In this document: positions 11,517-22,563 of the stretch, piece after piece
Position numbering within the stretch: position 1 is the first letter of the stretch
Layout: the number at the start of each line of letters is the position of its first letter
Source of the DNA: Trichuris trichiura
Lineage: Eukaryota; Nematoda; Enoplea; Trichinellida; Trichuridae
Reading direction: 5' to 3'
DNA: 64,000 bases
Assembly: GCA_037903355.1 (NCBI GenBank)
Contig: JBAJFE010000005.1
Span: forward strand, 3,596,001-3,660,000
Translations under genes and position numbers: made by a program
Notes under the pieces: generated by a model
What the model was told of the DNA's origin: nothing
The model's database searches: none
The model's input: only the letters and a program-made list of their open reading frames with translations

Positions 11517-12014
11517 TTAAGGCGGGTTATTTTGAACTTCCGTCGACGCTTGCTCGTTTAGCACTGTATGAATACGCGTACGCTTACGAACGTAGTACTG
11601 CCATTGCAAGATCATTTGATCCTCGATGAACTTACAGTTGGGCAGGCTGACCATTGCCTGCCTAAAGTGTTCGCTTTGCAACAATTCCAAAAAGTGCAAG
11701 CATTGAGGGTACCTAAGAAAAACTATCGGTCCAACTTGAACTAAAGGCGAGTAGAAACTTGCTTCAAAAATTTTGCATATTCGGGCAGCTTCCAATACAA
11801 CAAATATTTCAAGTAATTGATAAAAGCCGGCTTCTTGAACACGTCCCGCTGGGCAAGATCTGGCAAAACGTTCCAACCGTTAACGAATATTCTTTCCACA
11901 AGCGCAAATAAGCTTACGATTCAAGTAGTTAGGGTTGGCTAAGCACTGGACAAACTCCAACTCAACCTGAAAGCGAACACGCTGCTCCTCTTCGCTCTCC
12001 ACACCAGCGAGCAT
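11517..12014 (-). CDS. MED31: Mediator complex subunit 31 (SOH1)
   Basis: MED31 is a conserved middle-module Mediator subunit. Three minus-strand exons (11918-12014, 11763-11859, 11517-11712) give about 129 aa (human 131). FQVELEFVQCLANPNYLN, LAQRDVFKKPAFINYLKYLL, YPQCLHFLELLQSEHFR and FIEDQMILQWQYY cover the whole SOH1 domain. Joining exons 2 and 3 in frame requires a GC donor (GAA|GCAAGT). This gives FLKYPQCLH exactly as in the family, while the nearby GT would shift the frame. The Met at 12014 is the first in-frame start after an AG; an additional 5' exon is possible. It is the probable first gene of a MED31-CNPY-ERGIC3 run. Confidence 0.93.
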
Positions 12015-12306
12015 GCGTTCTTGCAACACCTGCGAAATATACTACCGTATAGTGATGCGCAGGTTTTATTTTTAAAAACAGCGAGGTACATGTAGGCAAA
12101 GCGCAGCGATTAAGCTAAATCAAATGCGCTTAGGCTTTCAATGCTACAGGCTTTTGATTAAACAGCTTTTCACGCCTCTGATAAGACGATTAGTTTTCTA
12201 CAGTACGCACTGCAAAGATTTGCAGGTTCATATTGTAGTATACTTCCGGCTGGAACTTTTTGTATTCTCGTTGAGCCGAGATTTTTGCCGCTTCGCATTG
12301 CTCGTG

Positions 12307-15300
12307 ATGGCAGGCACGCAAGCGGGACTCGAGTTTGCTCGATCGTGTTTAACGGATGTGGTGGAACGTTTGGAAGACGCGGTTTCAAGGCTGGAAGCTT
12401 TGGCCAGAAGCGGCAGTAGCGAACCAACCACCGAAAGAGGTACGCATTGACATATGTCGTCGCGCGGGCATGTTGAATAGTTAATTTTTAATAATAATAA
12501 TTAATGCTAGAGCCGGCAGCATATTCAAAAGTGGTGGAAGATTTTGACGAGACCGTAATGCCGAGCGTTCAAAAGTTTAACAAGACTTGCTCGAGCATTG
12601 GTGACGTCGTTGGCCAATTGGTAATAATTAATAAAGAAAAAATCGCGAATTTGGCTTTTTTTAAAAATTTATTTACTTAGGGAAGCCTTGTATTGCTGAC
12701 TTTCCAACAACAGCGCGATTTCATATGCCGAGCAGCCGCGTCGACCAAGCCTGATCAGCAGGCTATGCAAAAGTTGCTTGAGCCAACTTCTTCCTCCATT
12801 GAAGGAATCTCGGTATTTATTTTTTATTGCTTCCCGCGCTTTGGACTTCCAAGCGCATTTGGCGTTTTCTTTCTTGAGGCTTTGAAAGAAGCAAATCGAT
12901 CCTCTCTATTCTTTAATCATCTGTCCGCAATTAGCGAAAGTATATCGGCCGTAGGTTGGGTGACGGTGGTACGTAGGCTTTTTGTCGATTTTTGCAACCC
13001 CGAACGTTGGCAGACACCTATTGAAGGCTCCGGCTCCCGTACCTTTCATTGCAGAAATGATGGATTCCGCCCAGTTTTTTTTGAACAGAATTCTGAAAGA
13101 CTTCAAGGACAAGTACGCCTAATGGACGATGGCACATTTCCCTTACATATTCCGCAATTTGTTTTTAAGAGACCCTTTGCACAAAGATTTTGTCCATCAA
13201 TGGCTTGACGTTCTTGGTCAGCTCAAGTCGTACGTCAAAGAGCATCATACTGTTGGCTTCTCGTGGAATGCCTTACCGGCAAGTTGTTTCCATTTTGTTT
13301 TCCCTTGAAAGGTGGCACTTTTAAAATTTCCTCATTGTCTCAAACCGGTTTCAAGGTAGTTTTTTTTCTAAATCGTGCTAACGTGCACCCTCCTTCCGTT
13401 ATTGCTCTATGAGTCATCAAAGTGCCTACTCAGACGTATGGCATCTCGATGTTTACGCTTATATTGCAGTTGGCTTGTTGGTGATTGCTTGCGAAGCTGT
13501 TCTTTTCCTGAATGATTCATTACTTCGCATAGAGCGGTTTGGTCCTTCATGATTAATGCCAACTGACGCTTGGTTGCTAATTCAATAGTCTGCAAATGCT
13601 CTTTTTGCACCTATAAGCTTTTGCTGTAAATGTTTTACATAAGAGCGAAAATGCGCTTGTAAACGTCCCCAACCACGTTCAAATAATACAGTATGCTAAT
13701 AGTTGTCAGGAACAATATTTCAAGTACCACCATTTAAATTTGAATTGAGTGGACAACGCCTTCGAACGGTGTGGTTTTTCAGGGTGGCGAAATATTGAAA
13801 GGACCTGTTAACAAAGGTCTGTCTTCTGTTGGCGCTCCGCCGCCGCCACCACCACCACCCCCACCGCCAGATTTTATGGCCTCCGATTTGACGCCGAAAA
13901 GCCATACGAACCTTCGGGATGCCAGACAAGCATTGTTTGCAGAAATTAACAAAGGCTTAGATATAAGCAAAGGTATTTTGTTCGTTGTAGCGTGACAAAA
14001 GTGTTGACGTCGATGACTGCTTAGGCTTGAAGAAGGTGACCCCCGAAATGCAGACTCACAAAAATCCGGCGCTTCGTACAGCCGAGCGTACGCCTGCAAC
14101 GGGAAAACCCAAAGTGGCAAGCAAACCTGCCCACCTGACGAGCAAACGAGCGTCCCCGAAACCTGACCTTAAGCCGGCAACTCTTGAATTACAAGGCGGG
14201 AAAAAATGGATGGTGGTAAATCGCACCTTTTGGTGATTTAGCTGTCGTGCGCAAACTTTTAATTTCAACAGGAGTATCAAGTTGATACAACGCCAACCAT
14301 CGAGATACAAGACATGAAGCAAGTAGTATACATGTACAAGTGCGTCAATTGCACGCTGCAAATAAAAGGCAAACTGAATAGCATAACAATGGGTAAGCGC
14401 CTTTGGCTGACCGTACTGCCTTAAAAGGCGAGCATGCGCACGCGCACCTTTAGACGCTTGCAAACGATCAAGAATTGTTTTTGACGATCTCGTTTCTACG
14501 GTTGACGTGATCAATTGCGAAAAGGTCGAAGTACAGGTGCGAACCATGCACGCTTAGCTTTGAAGGTAAACTATTTTTTTTTCTTTTGCAGACCTTGGGC
14601 ACTTTGCCAACAATTACTATTCAAAAAACCGACGGGTGTTTGCTATACTTAAGTCGTAGCGCCCTCGACTGCGAAGTTGTCTCGTCCAGATCTTCGGAAA
14701 TGAACGTTTTGATTCCAAAGGAAGATGGCGAATACGTAAGTCCACCTCTTTTCTGGCCAACTACTAAGTATAGCGATTGTTTTTCTTTTGTACGCGAAAA
14801 TTTTTAAAATTTTTACAAGTAGTGGTTTGTCTGGCTTTTGTTTCTTAATTTTAAACACCCATCGATACTGCAGAATTAGGCGCGTGAATTTTGATAAGTT
14901 TTGAAATTTCCGTTGGCCTCGATTACGCCATTTCGGCTAGTTAACAGTTAGCGCAGACGCGACGCCGATTTATGTAAATTTCGCCTTTGCTGGAAGTTCG
15001 AATGTTTGAATTTAAAAAAATTTGCATAAAGCTAACGCGCGCAGCAGCCGGCTGGCACTTTGCCAACCGAAATCGCAGCCAACCAATCGCTACGAGAGAT
15101 GATCACATTCGCGACGCCGATTTATGTAAATTTTGCCTTTGCTGGTGGGTTCCAATGTTTGAATTTGAAAAAATTTGCATAATACGAACGCGCGCAGCAG
15201 CCGGCTGGCACTTTGCCAACCGAAATCGCAGTCAACCAGTTGATAAGAGAGATGGTCACATTCGCGACGCAGTATTGGTGCGCGCACATTTTTGGCCGTT

Positions 15301-15411
15301 AATAATCGTTCGTTGTTGTTGACATTTCAGCAAGAGTACAGCATTCCGGAGCAGTTCAAGACTTTCTGGAATGGTAAGCAGTTGGAATCAAAGCCAACGG
15401 ACAGCGCGTAG
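12307..15411 (+). CDS. CAP: Adenylyl cyclase-associated protein (actin regulator)
   Basis: CAP binds G-actin and cofilin and recycles actin monomers in the cytoplasm. Twelve exons are proposed: 12307-12439, 12511-12620, 12681-12812, 12879-12968, 13027-13112, 13170-13278, 13783-13972, 14025-14215, 14272-14392, 14454-14536, 14592-14735, 15331-15411, giving about 489 aa (human CAP1 475). The N-terminal helical domain has [16 protein letters not shown] and [13 protein letters not shown] poly-Pro WH2-region linker follows (eleven Pro in a row). The C-terminal beta domain has [51 protein letters not shown] and [13 protein letters not shown]. Exon 6 seems to end at a GC donor (CCG|GCAAGT). This junction, and a possible missed exon in 13279-13782, are the weak points. 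Confidence 0.93.
14955..15270. repeat. 152-bp tandem duplication in the last CAP intron
   Basis: Two adjacent copies start at about 14961 and 15113, each beginning GACGCCGATTTATGTAAATTT. They share GCGCGCAGCAGCCGGCTGGC and the following CACTTTGCCAACCGAAATCG, and a third partial start (GCGACGC) is at about 15264. The copies differ at scattered positions. The open frame across them is probably incidental. Confidence 0.8.
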
Positions 15412-17621
15412 CCGATGACCCTGCCGACAACCAGATCTATTCCCGTCAGCAGCATTTGTTGTTTATCGTCAAATATGAACTTTTAGGCAACCGCTGACGG
15501 CCATTGCTCCCTTAGTTTTCTTTACAAATCGCATTAAGTATTCAGGGCGTTTCAAGTAAACATTAACCGGCAATGAGCTTTTTGATTTGCCGCTAAGAAA
15601 TTAGTCGTAAAAGCGTTTGTCACTTGCAGCGATGCAGCTGTTGTTTGACCTTGGAGGGAATGGTTGAATTTCTCTTAGCTGCACAGTTTGCGCGGAATTG
15701 CAGAACTATTCGATCATTTCCGTCTGCCTCCGCCTTGAGCGAGTTCCATTTGTCACAGCAACAAAAATGGTGAACAATTTTTACGGTCAAATGAACCCGG
15801 CAGGTAGGGGAAATGCCATTCGGAAGGAACAGCTATTTGTTTCGGCTAATGTTTCCAGTAGTTGTTTACGCCATCGCTGCTCATCGCAAGACGAAAACGT
15901 TTGATCAAGAAGCAACCACCCGTTTGCCTCAACGTCGTCTAATCGTCAAGTGCTTTTCAAATTGTGTGCGTCTTTCTCAAAGACCGGTTCGTTGGCAGAC
16001 GAGACAACTCTTAATCCGACGGAGGAATTGGCAATCAACAAGCGCTACCTTACGACTCTTTTGCCGTGACTTTGCTCGGTCCATCATCGTTGCTACATTC
16101 TTCGCCGAGGCTTGGACAAAGAACGCCGATGTTTGCACGAACTTTCCACTTTCTTGTTTTTCGGCAGCTAATCGACCGGCAATGACAAATCGTTGCGTAA
16201 ATATGTTGTGGCGGTCGGTTGGTCGCCAACTCGTTTTGCCTGGACGCAAGGAGCTTTGTCAAAATACGCAACACACCTTGAACAATTGGAACTTGATGCA
16301 CTTGCAGACAAGGACGCTTGCTCATCGGCGTCCGATCAATTCCCAAACTTGGCGGACAACCTTAAAAGGATCCACTGCGAACGCTGCTACGTTCGGTCGG
16401 TCTTTGACGCGCACCTCTCGGCTACCGGTTGAATGTTGTCCATGTCGACTACGTTGTGTACAAAAGGAAGTCATGACGTCTCGTACGCTTATGCCCAGTC
16501 ATCTACCACGCTCATAACTGTGTCATAACGGACCGGTTATTTATTCGGTTCTCTAATGGAGATAAAAGCAAGTTGATTCGAGTCACACGCCCAGATTTGG
16601 TAGCTACGTCATAGGTAAGCGTCCGCGTGTCGCGTGCCCTCTGTAGGCGTCTTTTTCGATCAAGGACAGCCGAGCAGTTGAATGCATTCACAGAGCTACA
16701 TTCCCTGCTGGCAGTCTGCCAACTTTTTCTCATCTTGTAGGTGTAGCATGCGAGGGCGTAGCTTTATGTAAATACAGAAGAATCAATAGATAGTAAACGT
16801 TTGCCAACCGACCCCGTTTTTCTAGCCAGCGGTCTATGGAGGATGAACTTCGCGATGAGCGCGGAGATGCTGCCGATGCAATAGCGACGTGTTCCTCCTT
16901 CTTTCCTCCTCCTCCATTGTTCACTCACTGGTCGTCTTTGTCCTCCTTTACGGATCTATCGAGGACAGGTGAACTGTGTATGTATGCGCACTTTGTCCTC
17001 GACGCGTGAGAGAGAGCATACAATAATACTTGCCCCCGACCTCGCAGACGTCGCCAATCAGTGTTCAACTTTGGTTGACCCTATTCGGGCGACACTGTGC
17101 TCTCCTACTGTCCACCAGGTAGAAAACACACATACGTTGTATACGTGTGCTCGCGCTTTAAATCGTCCATTGCCAACTCGTACTCGCCTACGTGCGTGTG
17201 TACACCAGTGACCCGTAGGCTGACGGCACGTTATTCGCGTGCACTTCGTTTAGCGACCAGTCAGTCGACCTATGAGCAGTGAGTGTACAGAGTTAGTTGT
17301 CCACTTGTACTTTCGTTTCAAATTCTTTCCAACCGCCACAACAGTTGGGGAAAGGTGCGATTCGTACTCGTTCTTTTTTTTGCCTTTCATCCTCGGACGA
17401 CGTTCCAACTTGAGAGAGAGCACTCAGCGATTGTCGGCGCGCGATAGGCGCTTCCATCGATCGCTGATAACGTTGCAACACTGACGACAGCCGGTTTCGG
17501 GTTTAGCAGTGACAAGTTGGTCCGTCTAGCTCAAGGTTGATCACTCATACATTCGATCTCGCGCGCGCGCGCTCTCTCTCTCTAACTAACGATAGTTTGC
17601 ATGAATGAGCTGAAAAAGCAG
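15412..17621. other. 2.2-kb region between CAP and the FAM43-like gene, no gene identified
   Basis: Several open frames exist (for example on the plus strand at 15813-16517), but none shows family motifs or a consistent exon pattern. The last 100 bases have an alternating CG run followed by a CT tract (about 17560-17583). A donor-like AAGCAG|GTAAAA lies at 17616-17627. This end is probably promoter and 5' UTR of the next gene. Confidence 0.35.
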
Positions 17622-17700
17622 GTAAAATATGGGGAAAGCAGTTTTGCCAAAGAAAGCAAAATTGATCGCTCTCATTGATTGAGCGTTCGATTCTTTTCAG
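17622..17700 (+). other. Probable 5' UTR intron of the FAM43-like gene
   Basis: A donor-like CAG|GTAAAA at 17619-17627 and an acceptor TTCTTTTCAG ending at 17700 enclose 79 nt. The acceptor is two bases before the start codon. It could equally be a trans-splice acceptor. Confidence 0.45.
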
Positions 17701-17702
17701 CG

Positions 17703-18632
17703 ATGCCTTTGTTTGGAAGACGAAGAACGTTTACCGTTAACGAGCCGGATCCAGCCTATGAGGTCATCTATCTTGGCAACGTGCCAACTCCGATGGCCAG
17801 AGGCGAAGGATGCGTCGATCGACCTTTGGGTCTTATATGGCGCAGCTACGTGGAACGAAGAAAGAATTGCATTCACATGCGTTTCGTGGTCACTAGGAGC
17901 GGTTTGAAAGTAACGACAGAAAAACAAGGAGTCACCGAATATTGGTCCCATCGTATCACCTATTGCGTTGCTCCCACTGGTTATCAGCGGGTATTTTGTT
18001 GGATCTACAAGCACGACGGTCGACGAATGAAGCCCGAATTGCGTTGCCACGCTGTACTGTTCAGACGGTCCAATCAGGCGCGTCGCGTTGCCGCCAAGTT
18101 GCAGGAACGATTGGTCATAGCGCTCAATGATTATAAACGGGACAAAATTGTTCGACACCGATTGCGAACATCGAGCAGCGTTAATAGTCAACCGCTTCGT
18201 CGACAAATGCTCTATACGGGTGGTCAAAATTTTCGACCGCCGTTGGATCGCAGCAAGTCGGCACCAAAGCTCTACTCGATCGAAGAAAGTATCGAAGAGG
18301 ACCACCAAACGGATGCCGACATAACAAATGAAGTGTTAAATTGTCTTGTGGAGGAAGAGGAGGAAGTGGACATATCCGATTCCTTGTACGGAGACGGACC
18401 GTCAAGCCTAACCGATGATTTCGATTTAACAGTTGAAAATGAGCTCGCCAAAAGGCTTCATCTTCGTCCAAGTTCGACAGGTAGTGAAGCGGATACAATT
18501 AGCGACGAGTCCGGTTATATTGAGGAGGAAACGGACGTGAGTCCGTCGAGCGCGCGCAAATCTTCTCCTCCTCTTCCAATGTTCGGTTCAAATGCTGCTC
18601 AACCCACGATCAGTCGTGCTCAAAGTGAGTGA
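17703..18632 (+). CDS. FAM43-like PID/PTB-domain protein
   Basis: The single-exon coding region gives about 309 aa. Residues about 10-150 match the FAM43A/B phosphotyrosine-interaction domain: DPAYEVIYLGNVPTPMARGE, GLIWRSY, HRITYCVAPTGYQRVFCWIY and LRCHAVLFRRSNQARRVA. The typical RSKSAPKLYSIEE block follows. The C-terminal third is acidic and Ser-rich (EEEEEVDISDS, SDESGYIEEE) and looks disordered. FAM43 function is poorly known; a role as cytoplasmic adaptor is inferred from the domain. A polyadenylation signal AATAAA lies at about 18701. The 3' end converges on that of the UBXN7-like gene. Confidence 0.8.
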   Translation: MPLFGRRRTFTVNEPDPAYEVIYLGNVPTPMARGEGCVDRPLGLIWRSYVERRKNCIHMRFVVTRSGLKVTTEKQGVTEYWSHRITYCVAPTGYQRVFCWIYKHDGRRMKPELRCHAVLFRRSNQARRVAAKLQERLVIALNDYKRDKIVRHRLRTSSSVNSQPLRRQMLYTGGQNFRPPLDRSKSAPKLYSIEESIEEDHQTDADITNEVLNCLVEEEEEVDISDSLYGDGPSSLTDDFDLTVENELAKRLHLRPSSTGSEADTISDESGYIEEETDVSPSSARKSSPPLPMFGSNAAQPTISRAQSE

Positions 18633-18700
18633 CGATCAAAGTCGTCTCCTGAGTGAGTGTGTGTATGTATACTTGTTCGAAATGAGAGTTCTTTCTTTTC

Positions 18701-18706
18701 AATAAA
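18701..18706 (+). terminator. Polyadenylation signal of the FAM43-like gene
   Basis: AATAAA about 70 nt after the stop codon. The convergent UBXN7-like gene ends at 18812, so the two 3' UTRs are close or overlap. Confidence 0.5.
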
Positions 18707-18811
18707 CAGAAATTATTTGTGCACAAAAAGGAAGAAAAACTGTTCAGACAAAGAATACGTTTGCGTGTATGTATATATGTATAATACGTATGTCTTGTCG
18801 AAAGTGACGAT

Positions 18812-21416
18812 TCATTTGTCGATTGGTTGAGTAGAAGCGATTTTAGCGCCACGACGTTCAAAATCAACTATCTCTTGGCTATTTAAGTGCAGTTCATGCA
18901 GCGTACAGTCGGCATGTTCTTGCGTGAACACCCGTCTCGGATGGCCCAATGCCAAGTTTCGACTACGAGCTGGATAATGAAGACGCTGTTCAACGTAAGC
19001 GCATACATCCTAACAATGAAAACATGGTTACAAGAAGAAAAAAAAAAGAATTGGAATAGCTAAAATTACTCTAACTCGAGCGGTGGTCAAAAATCGGCAA
19101 ATCGACCTTGACCCATTGGCGAAGCGAAAGATCAATGTCACATATGGCTCTGCAATGTACGCATATTCAAATTAGAATCGAAGGTGGAATGCGAAGAAGA
19201 ATTAATGTACGAACCGGAAACGTTTTCAGTCTCGTTTCTGACGATGAACTTTTCCCACGTTAAATCTTCAACTGAACCGTTCGACGACGACGACGCTTCG
19301 TGAAATGCTTCTATCAGTTCGTCTGAACGCGTAGATAAGGCGCCGAAAAGATTAACTGCGAAAATTTGCATAAAACGATTTTTGAAAATTATAAAGAAAA
19401 TGCAGGTACCTAATTACAGTAAGGAACGGTTTTGAAATTTTAAAAACAAAGCGATGAAAGCGGATGCAATGCGGATCAAAAAATTTTCTTTAGGAAAGTT
19501 TATCAGCGCGAAAGGCGCCGCCTGGGAGATTCAAATTCAAAGAACGGACGAAGAAGACTTCTTCGTCGGTGGTGTACTTGGTTAGTGTACTTGAAAATCA
19601 TTAAAAATACAGTAAGAAATTTTGAAAAATTGCTTTAATCTTGATTTTTGAAAATTATAAAGAAAATGCAGGTTCCCTGTTACAGTAAGGAACGATTTTG
19701 AAATTTTAAAAACAAAGCGATGAAAGCAGATGCAATGCGGATCAAAAAATTTTCTTTAGGAAAGTTTATCAGCGCGAAATGCGCCGCCTGGGAGATTCAA
19801 ATTCAAAGAACGGACGAAGAAGACTTCTTCGTCGGTGGTGTACTTTGGTTAGTGTACTTGAAAATCATTAAAAAATACAGTAAGAAATTTTTGAAAAATT
19901 ATTGCTTTAATTTGAGCTTTAATTAAAAACTGCAGTACTTACCTATTCGCTGCTTTTTATTTACGTCTTTGCCATCGAGAGAAATGTCGCTTAAACGTTT
20001 ACGCACTTCGTGCGTCACCTGCGCGCCGTTCTGACGAAAGTAAAAAAAAGCGTTAAAAAAACTAACAGTAAGCGCTTTTACGAACCGTTGACGTAGGGCT
20101 GCTTGCACCGAGGAATACGATATCAGGATCGAAGGTACCTGTGAAGTTCCCGCTCGGCGACGGGTGATCTTCCAGAAATGTGGCAACTAAAAAAGAAAAG
20201 AGGACAGGAAATTCGAATTAAACTTTACGAAACGAAACGCTACTTTTTTCGCAACATATTACCGCGTCCGTAGTATTCAACTGGATCATAAATTGGCCTA
20301 AAACTTTTAAAATGATCAAAATAGGAAAAACATAAATATATGTCGGAAAACAACCTGTTCTAGGATCTACTATGCCAACAAACGGGAATGTATCCACGTT
20401 GTAATAGCCGCACAGTCGATGACCAGCAGGACTCGTTTTGAAAACCTGAAAATCACAATTCAAATGCACGCGATGATACAGTAGCCTATAGCCTGCAAAC
20501 AGTTAAACGAATACGGTAATCTACGAAAATAACCTGGTAAAAGACGAAATTGTTGGAGACCAAATCACGAACGGCGCTGTGAGACCAAATGTCTCGATTG
20601 AGCACCTGACAGGCGAACTCCTTGGGATCCTGTATATTTATCATCAACCAACGGTTTTTCGCTTTGGCTTCCATTCTTGCCTGCAAGCTAGCAATGTTAG
20701 AGCGGTTTTAATTGGCTTAAATGGCTAATACGGCTTCCCAAGATCCACGAAACATCAAGTCAATTGGCGGGCGGAACAGCGACTCGTACGTTCGATGCTT
20801 TAGTGTTCGCCATGTTCGGTTCAACGGTACAGTTGGAGAAATCGCTGCAGTTAACGGCGTTCCAACAACACAAGATGTAACAGCGAAAAAAAAGAAAGAA
20901 AAGCTCACTTTGATCCGAGTAGACGCCTTCATGGCCGTCTTCAATTATTACAGGCTGCGCGGGTTGCGCAGCGGCTAAACGGAATATTGTAATCGCCTAC
21001 ATGTTGTCAACAACTGCCGCTTGCCTGAGGGGCTTTCAAGCATGCTATCCGCAGGTGTACTGCCATCGTCAGCGCTTGTGCTTTCCGCATTACTACAAAT
21101 GAGCTGTCACCGCGGCAAGAAAATTCCAAAAAAGGTCAACTCCCCCGTTTGTATGTATGGCGTACAACTGAAAAGATTTCACCAACCTGTTGCTATGCTC
21201 TCCGTCGTTCCCGCGCTCAGCTTCGGACTGTACTTCCATAAAAAGCTGCACGGCCAACGAAACATTGTCCGTTAGGCCGATATAGTGCGCTGCCGTTTCC
21301 TCGTTGCACGCTGAAAATACGATACCTTAACCGGCTTGTCCAACATTTTGGCTTATCTTGAACGGACCGGTAATATCGCGAAACTGTTCTATCAATCTCT
21401 CCCGATTTGCCGTCAT
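18812..21416 (-). CDS. UBXN7: UBXN7-like UBA-UAS-UBX protein (p97/VCP cofactor)
   Basis: UBXN7 bridges p97/VCP, ubiquitin and cullin ligases. Thirteen minus-strand exons in coding order: 21368-21416, 21187-21310, 21025-21092, 20909-20974, 20732-20844, 20534-20680, 20355-20445, 20244-20297, 20086-20186, 19943-20030, 19215-19355, 19076-19149, 18812-19009, giving about 437 aa (human 489). The UBA is RLIEQFRDITG...VSLAVQLFME. Then come FRPPIDLMFRGSWE and the thioredoxin-like UAS domain (RWLMINIQDPKEFACQVLNR, FPFVGIVDPRTGQ). The C-terminal UBX domain is VTLIFRFANGSRS...ALGHPRRVFT. All phases agree. One donor is GC (21024). A UIM is not clear; DELIEAFHEASSS may be a degenerate one. The start is uncertain because the frame stays open a little upstream. 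Confidence 0.88.
19378..19905. repeat. Tandem duplication (about 264 bp x2) in a UBXN7 intron
   Basis: Copy 1 (about 19378-19640) and copy 2 (about 19641-19905) are nearly identical, with a few substitutions and 1-bp indels. Both include ATGAAAGCRGATGCAATGCG, an open plus-strand frame, and TACAGTAAG words at the same places. They fill the 587-nt intron between exons 10 and 11. Confidence 0.88.
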
Positions 21417-22563
21417 CAATACCAGCCATTTAATGAAGTCATCTACAGTAAAAAACGCAGCGGAAATCAAGTACAGTTTAGCAAATTCTCCCAAAATTAA
21501 TAAGCGAAGCGGTTAAAGAAAATTTTTTTCGCGCGCTCCACGTTTGCTTCGCGCCGCAAAACGTTTCGCTTATTTTCGCAATCCGAAAATGTTAGCATGC
21601 AAATAAATTTATTTCAAGCTAAAAAGCGAGTGTCACTTAGAAGACTTAAAAGTAACTAATTTCCCGTTCAATCGACTTTCCGAAATAACTCCAAACTGCC
21701 AAAACTGGCAGAGAAATCGCAACGCTTTTATTAACCTGCGTTCCTTTATTTTGAATTACTGTAGGTTAGTTGTTTTTCTTGAAAAGTTGCGTTTATACGC
21801 GCGGAGGCGTATTTTCAGTTCGTAGTGTGCATGCAAAATATTTATTCGATGCTTGCATTTATAAATACAGCGTTTGCATTAGCTAAACTTTGCAGTCGTT
21901 TCGTCTTTTCTTAGAAATATCCTCATCCGGCATTTCGGCTGCTAATACTCGTTAAATTTCCTTCCTTAGCAATCAGTGGCAGCGAATTCGCTAACTTTGC
22001 CTTATCGGTAAGCAAAATTAACGTGCAGGTTTGCTTCTCCCGCGTTTAAGGTTTTTTCCATGCAATGATATTGTATATCTTCCGCCGAAGTTATTTTCTT
22101 TCCAAGAACTCATCGATATATGCTATCTGTGGCGGCGGGTGATCGTTTACCTGAATTTAAAAAGCGTTGTAGATTTTGAAAAAGCAAACGCTTCTTTTTT
22201 CCCGCCTCTCCGTCGTCTGCGAATGTGAAGCGCTAACATACAAGCCAGCGGCTATCAGTTTTCGCTGTACGCGTTCACTACTTTCAAATTTTTAAACGCG
22301 ACGGTGGTTGGTCGAACATCGCGAATTCGTACCTACGCGTGCGCATGTGTTAGCTACACCTTCAAGTCAAGTTGAGAATGCATGCCGATGTTCGCGTTCA
22401 ATTTCGTTCGTTGCTACAGTGCATTTCTAGTTCTACGCAGCAATCTTGTCTCTCTCTCTTTCTCTCTTTTAGGTCAGTTATGAAAGTCAGCGTCGGCCGC
22501 TTCTCGTTCTTCTTCAATCGCAATTGTTGGAATTGGAACTGATAAGGCGCAGCAGCGCCCTCT
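21417..22563. other. Divergent intergenic region, UBXN7-like (-) and unknown gene (+)
   Basis: No gene is recognised. A CT-rich tract at about 22446-22466 runs into an acceptor-like TCTCTTTTAG ending near 22471, about 93 nt before the next ATG. This suggests a spliced 5' UTR for the following gene. Confidence 0.4.

Noticed and set aside
15813..16517. 234-codon plus-strand open frame
   Set aside because: It has no family motifs, its Arg/Thr-rich composition looks like shifted-frame sequence, and overlapping frames on the other strand are equally long.
19720..19926. Plus-strand 68-codon frame in the duplicated UBXN7 intron
   Set aside because: Not called as a gene: it is present twice with indels, has no homology, and lies within an intron of a well-supported gene.
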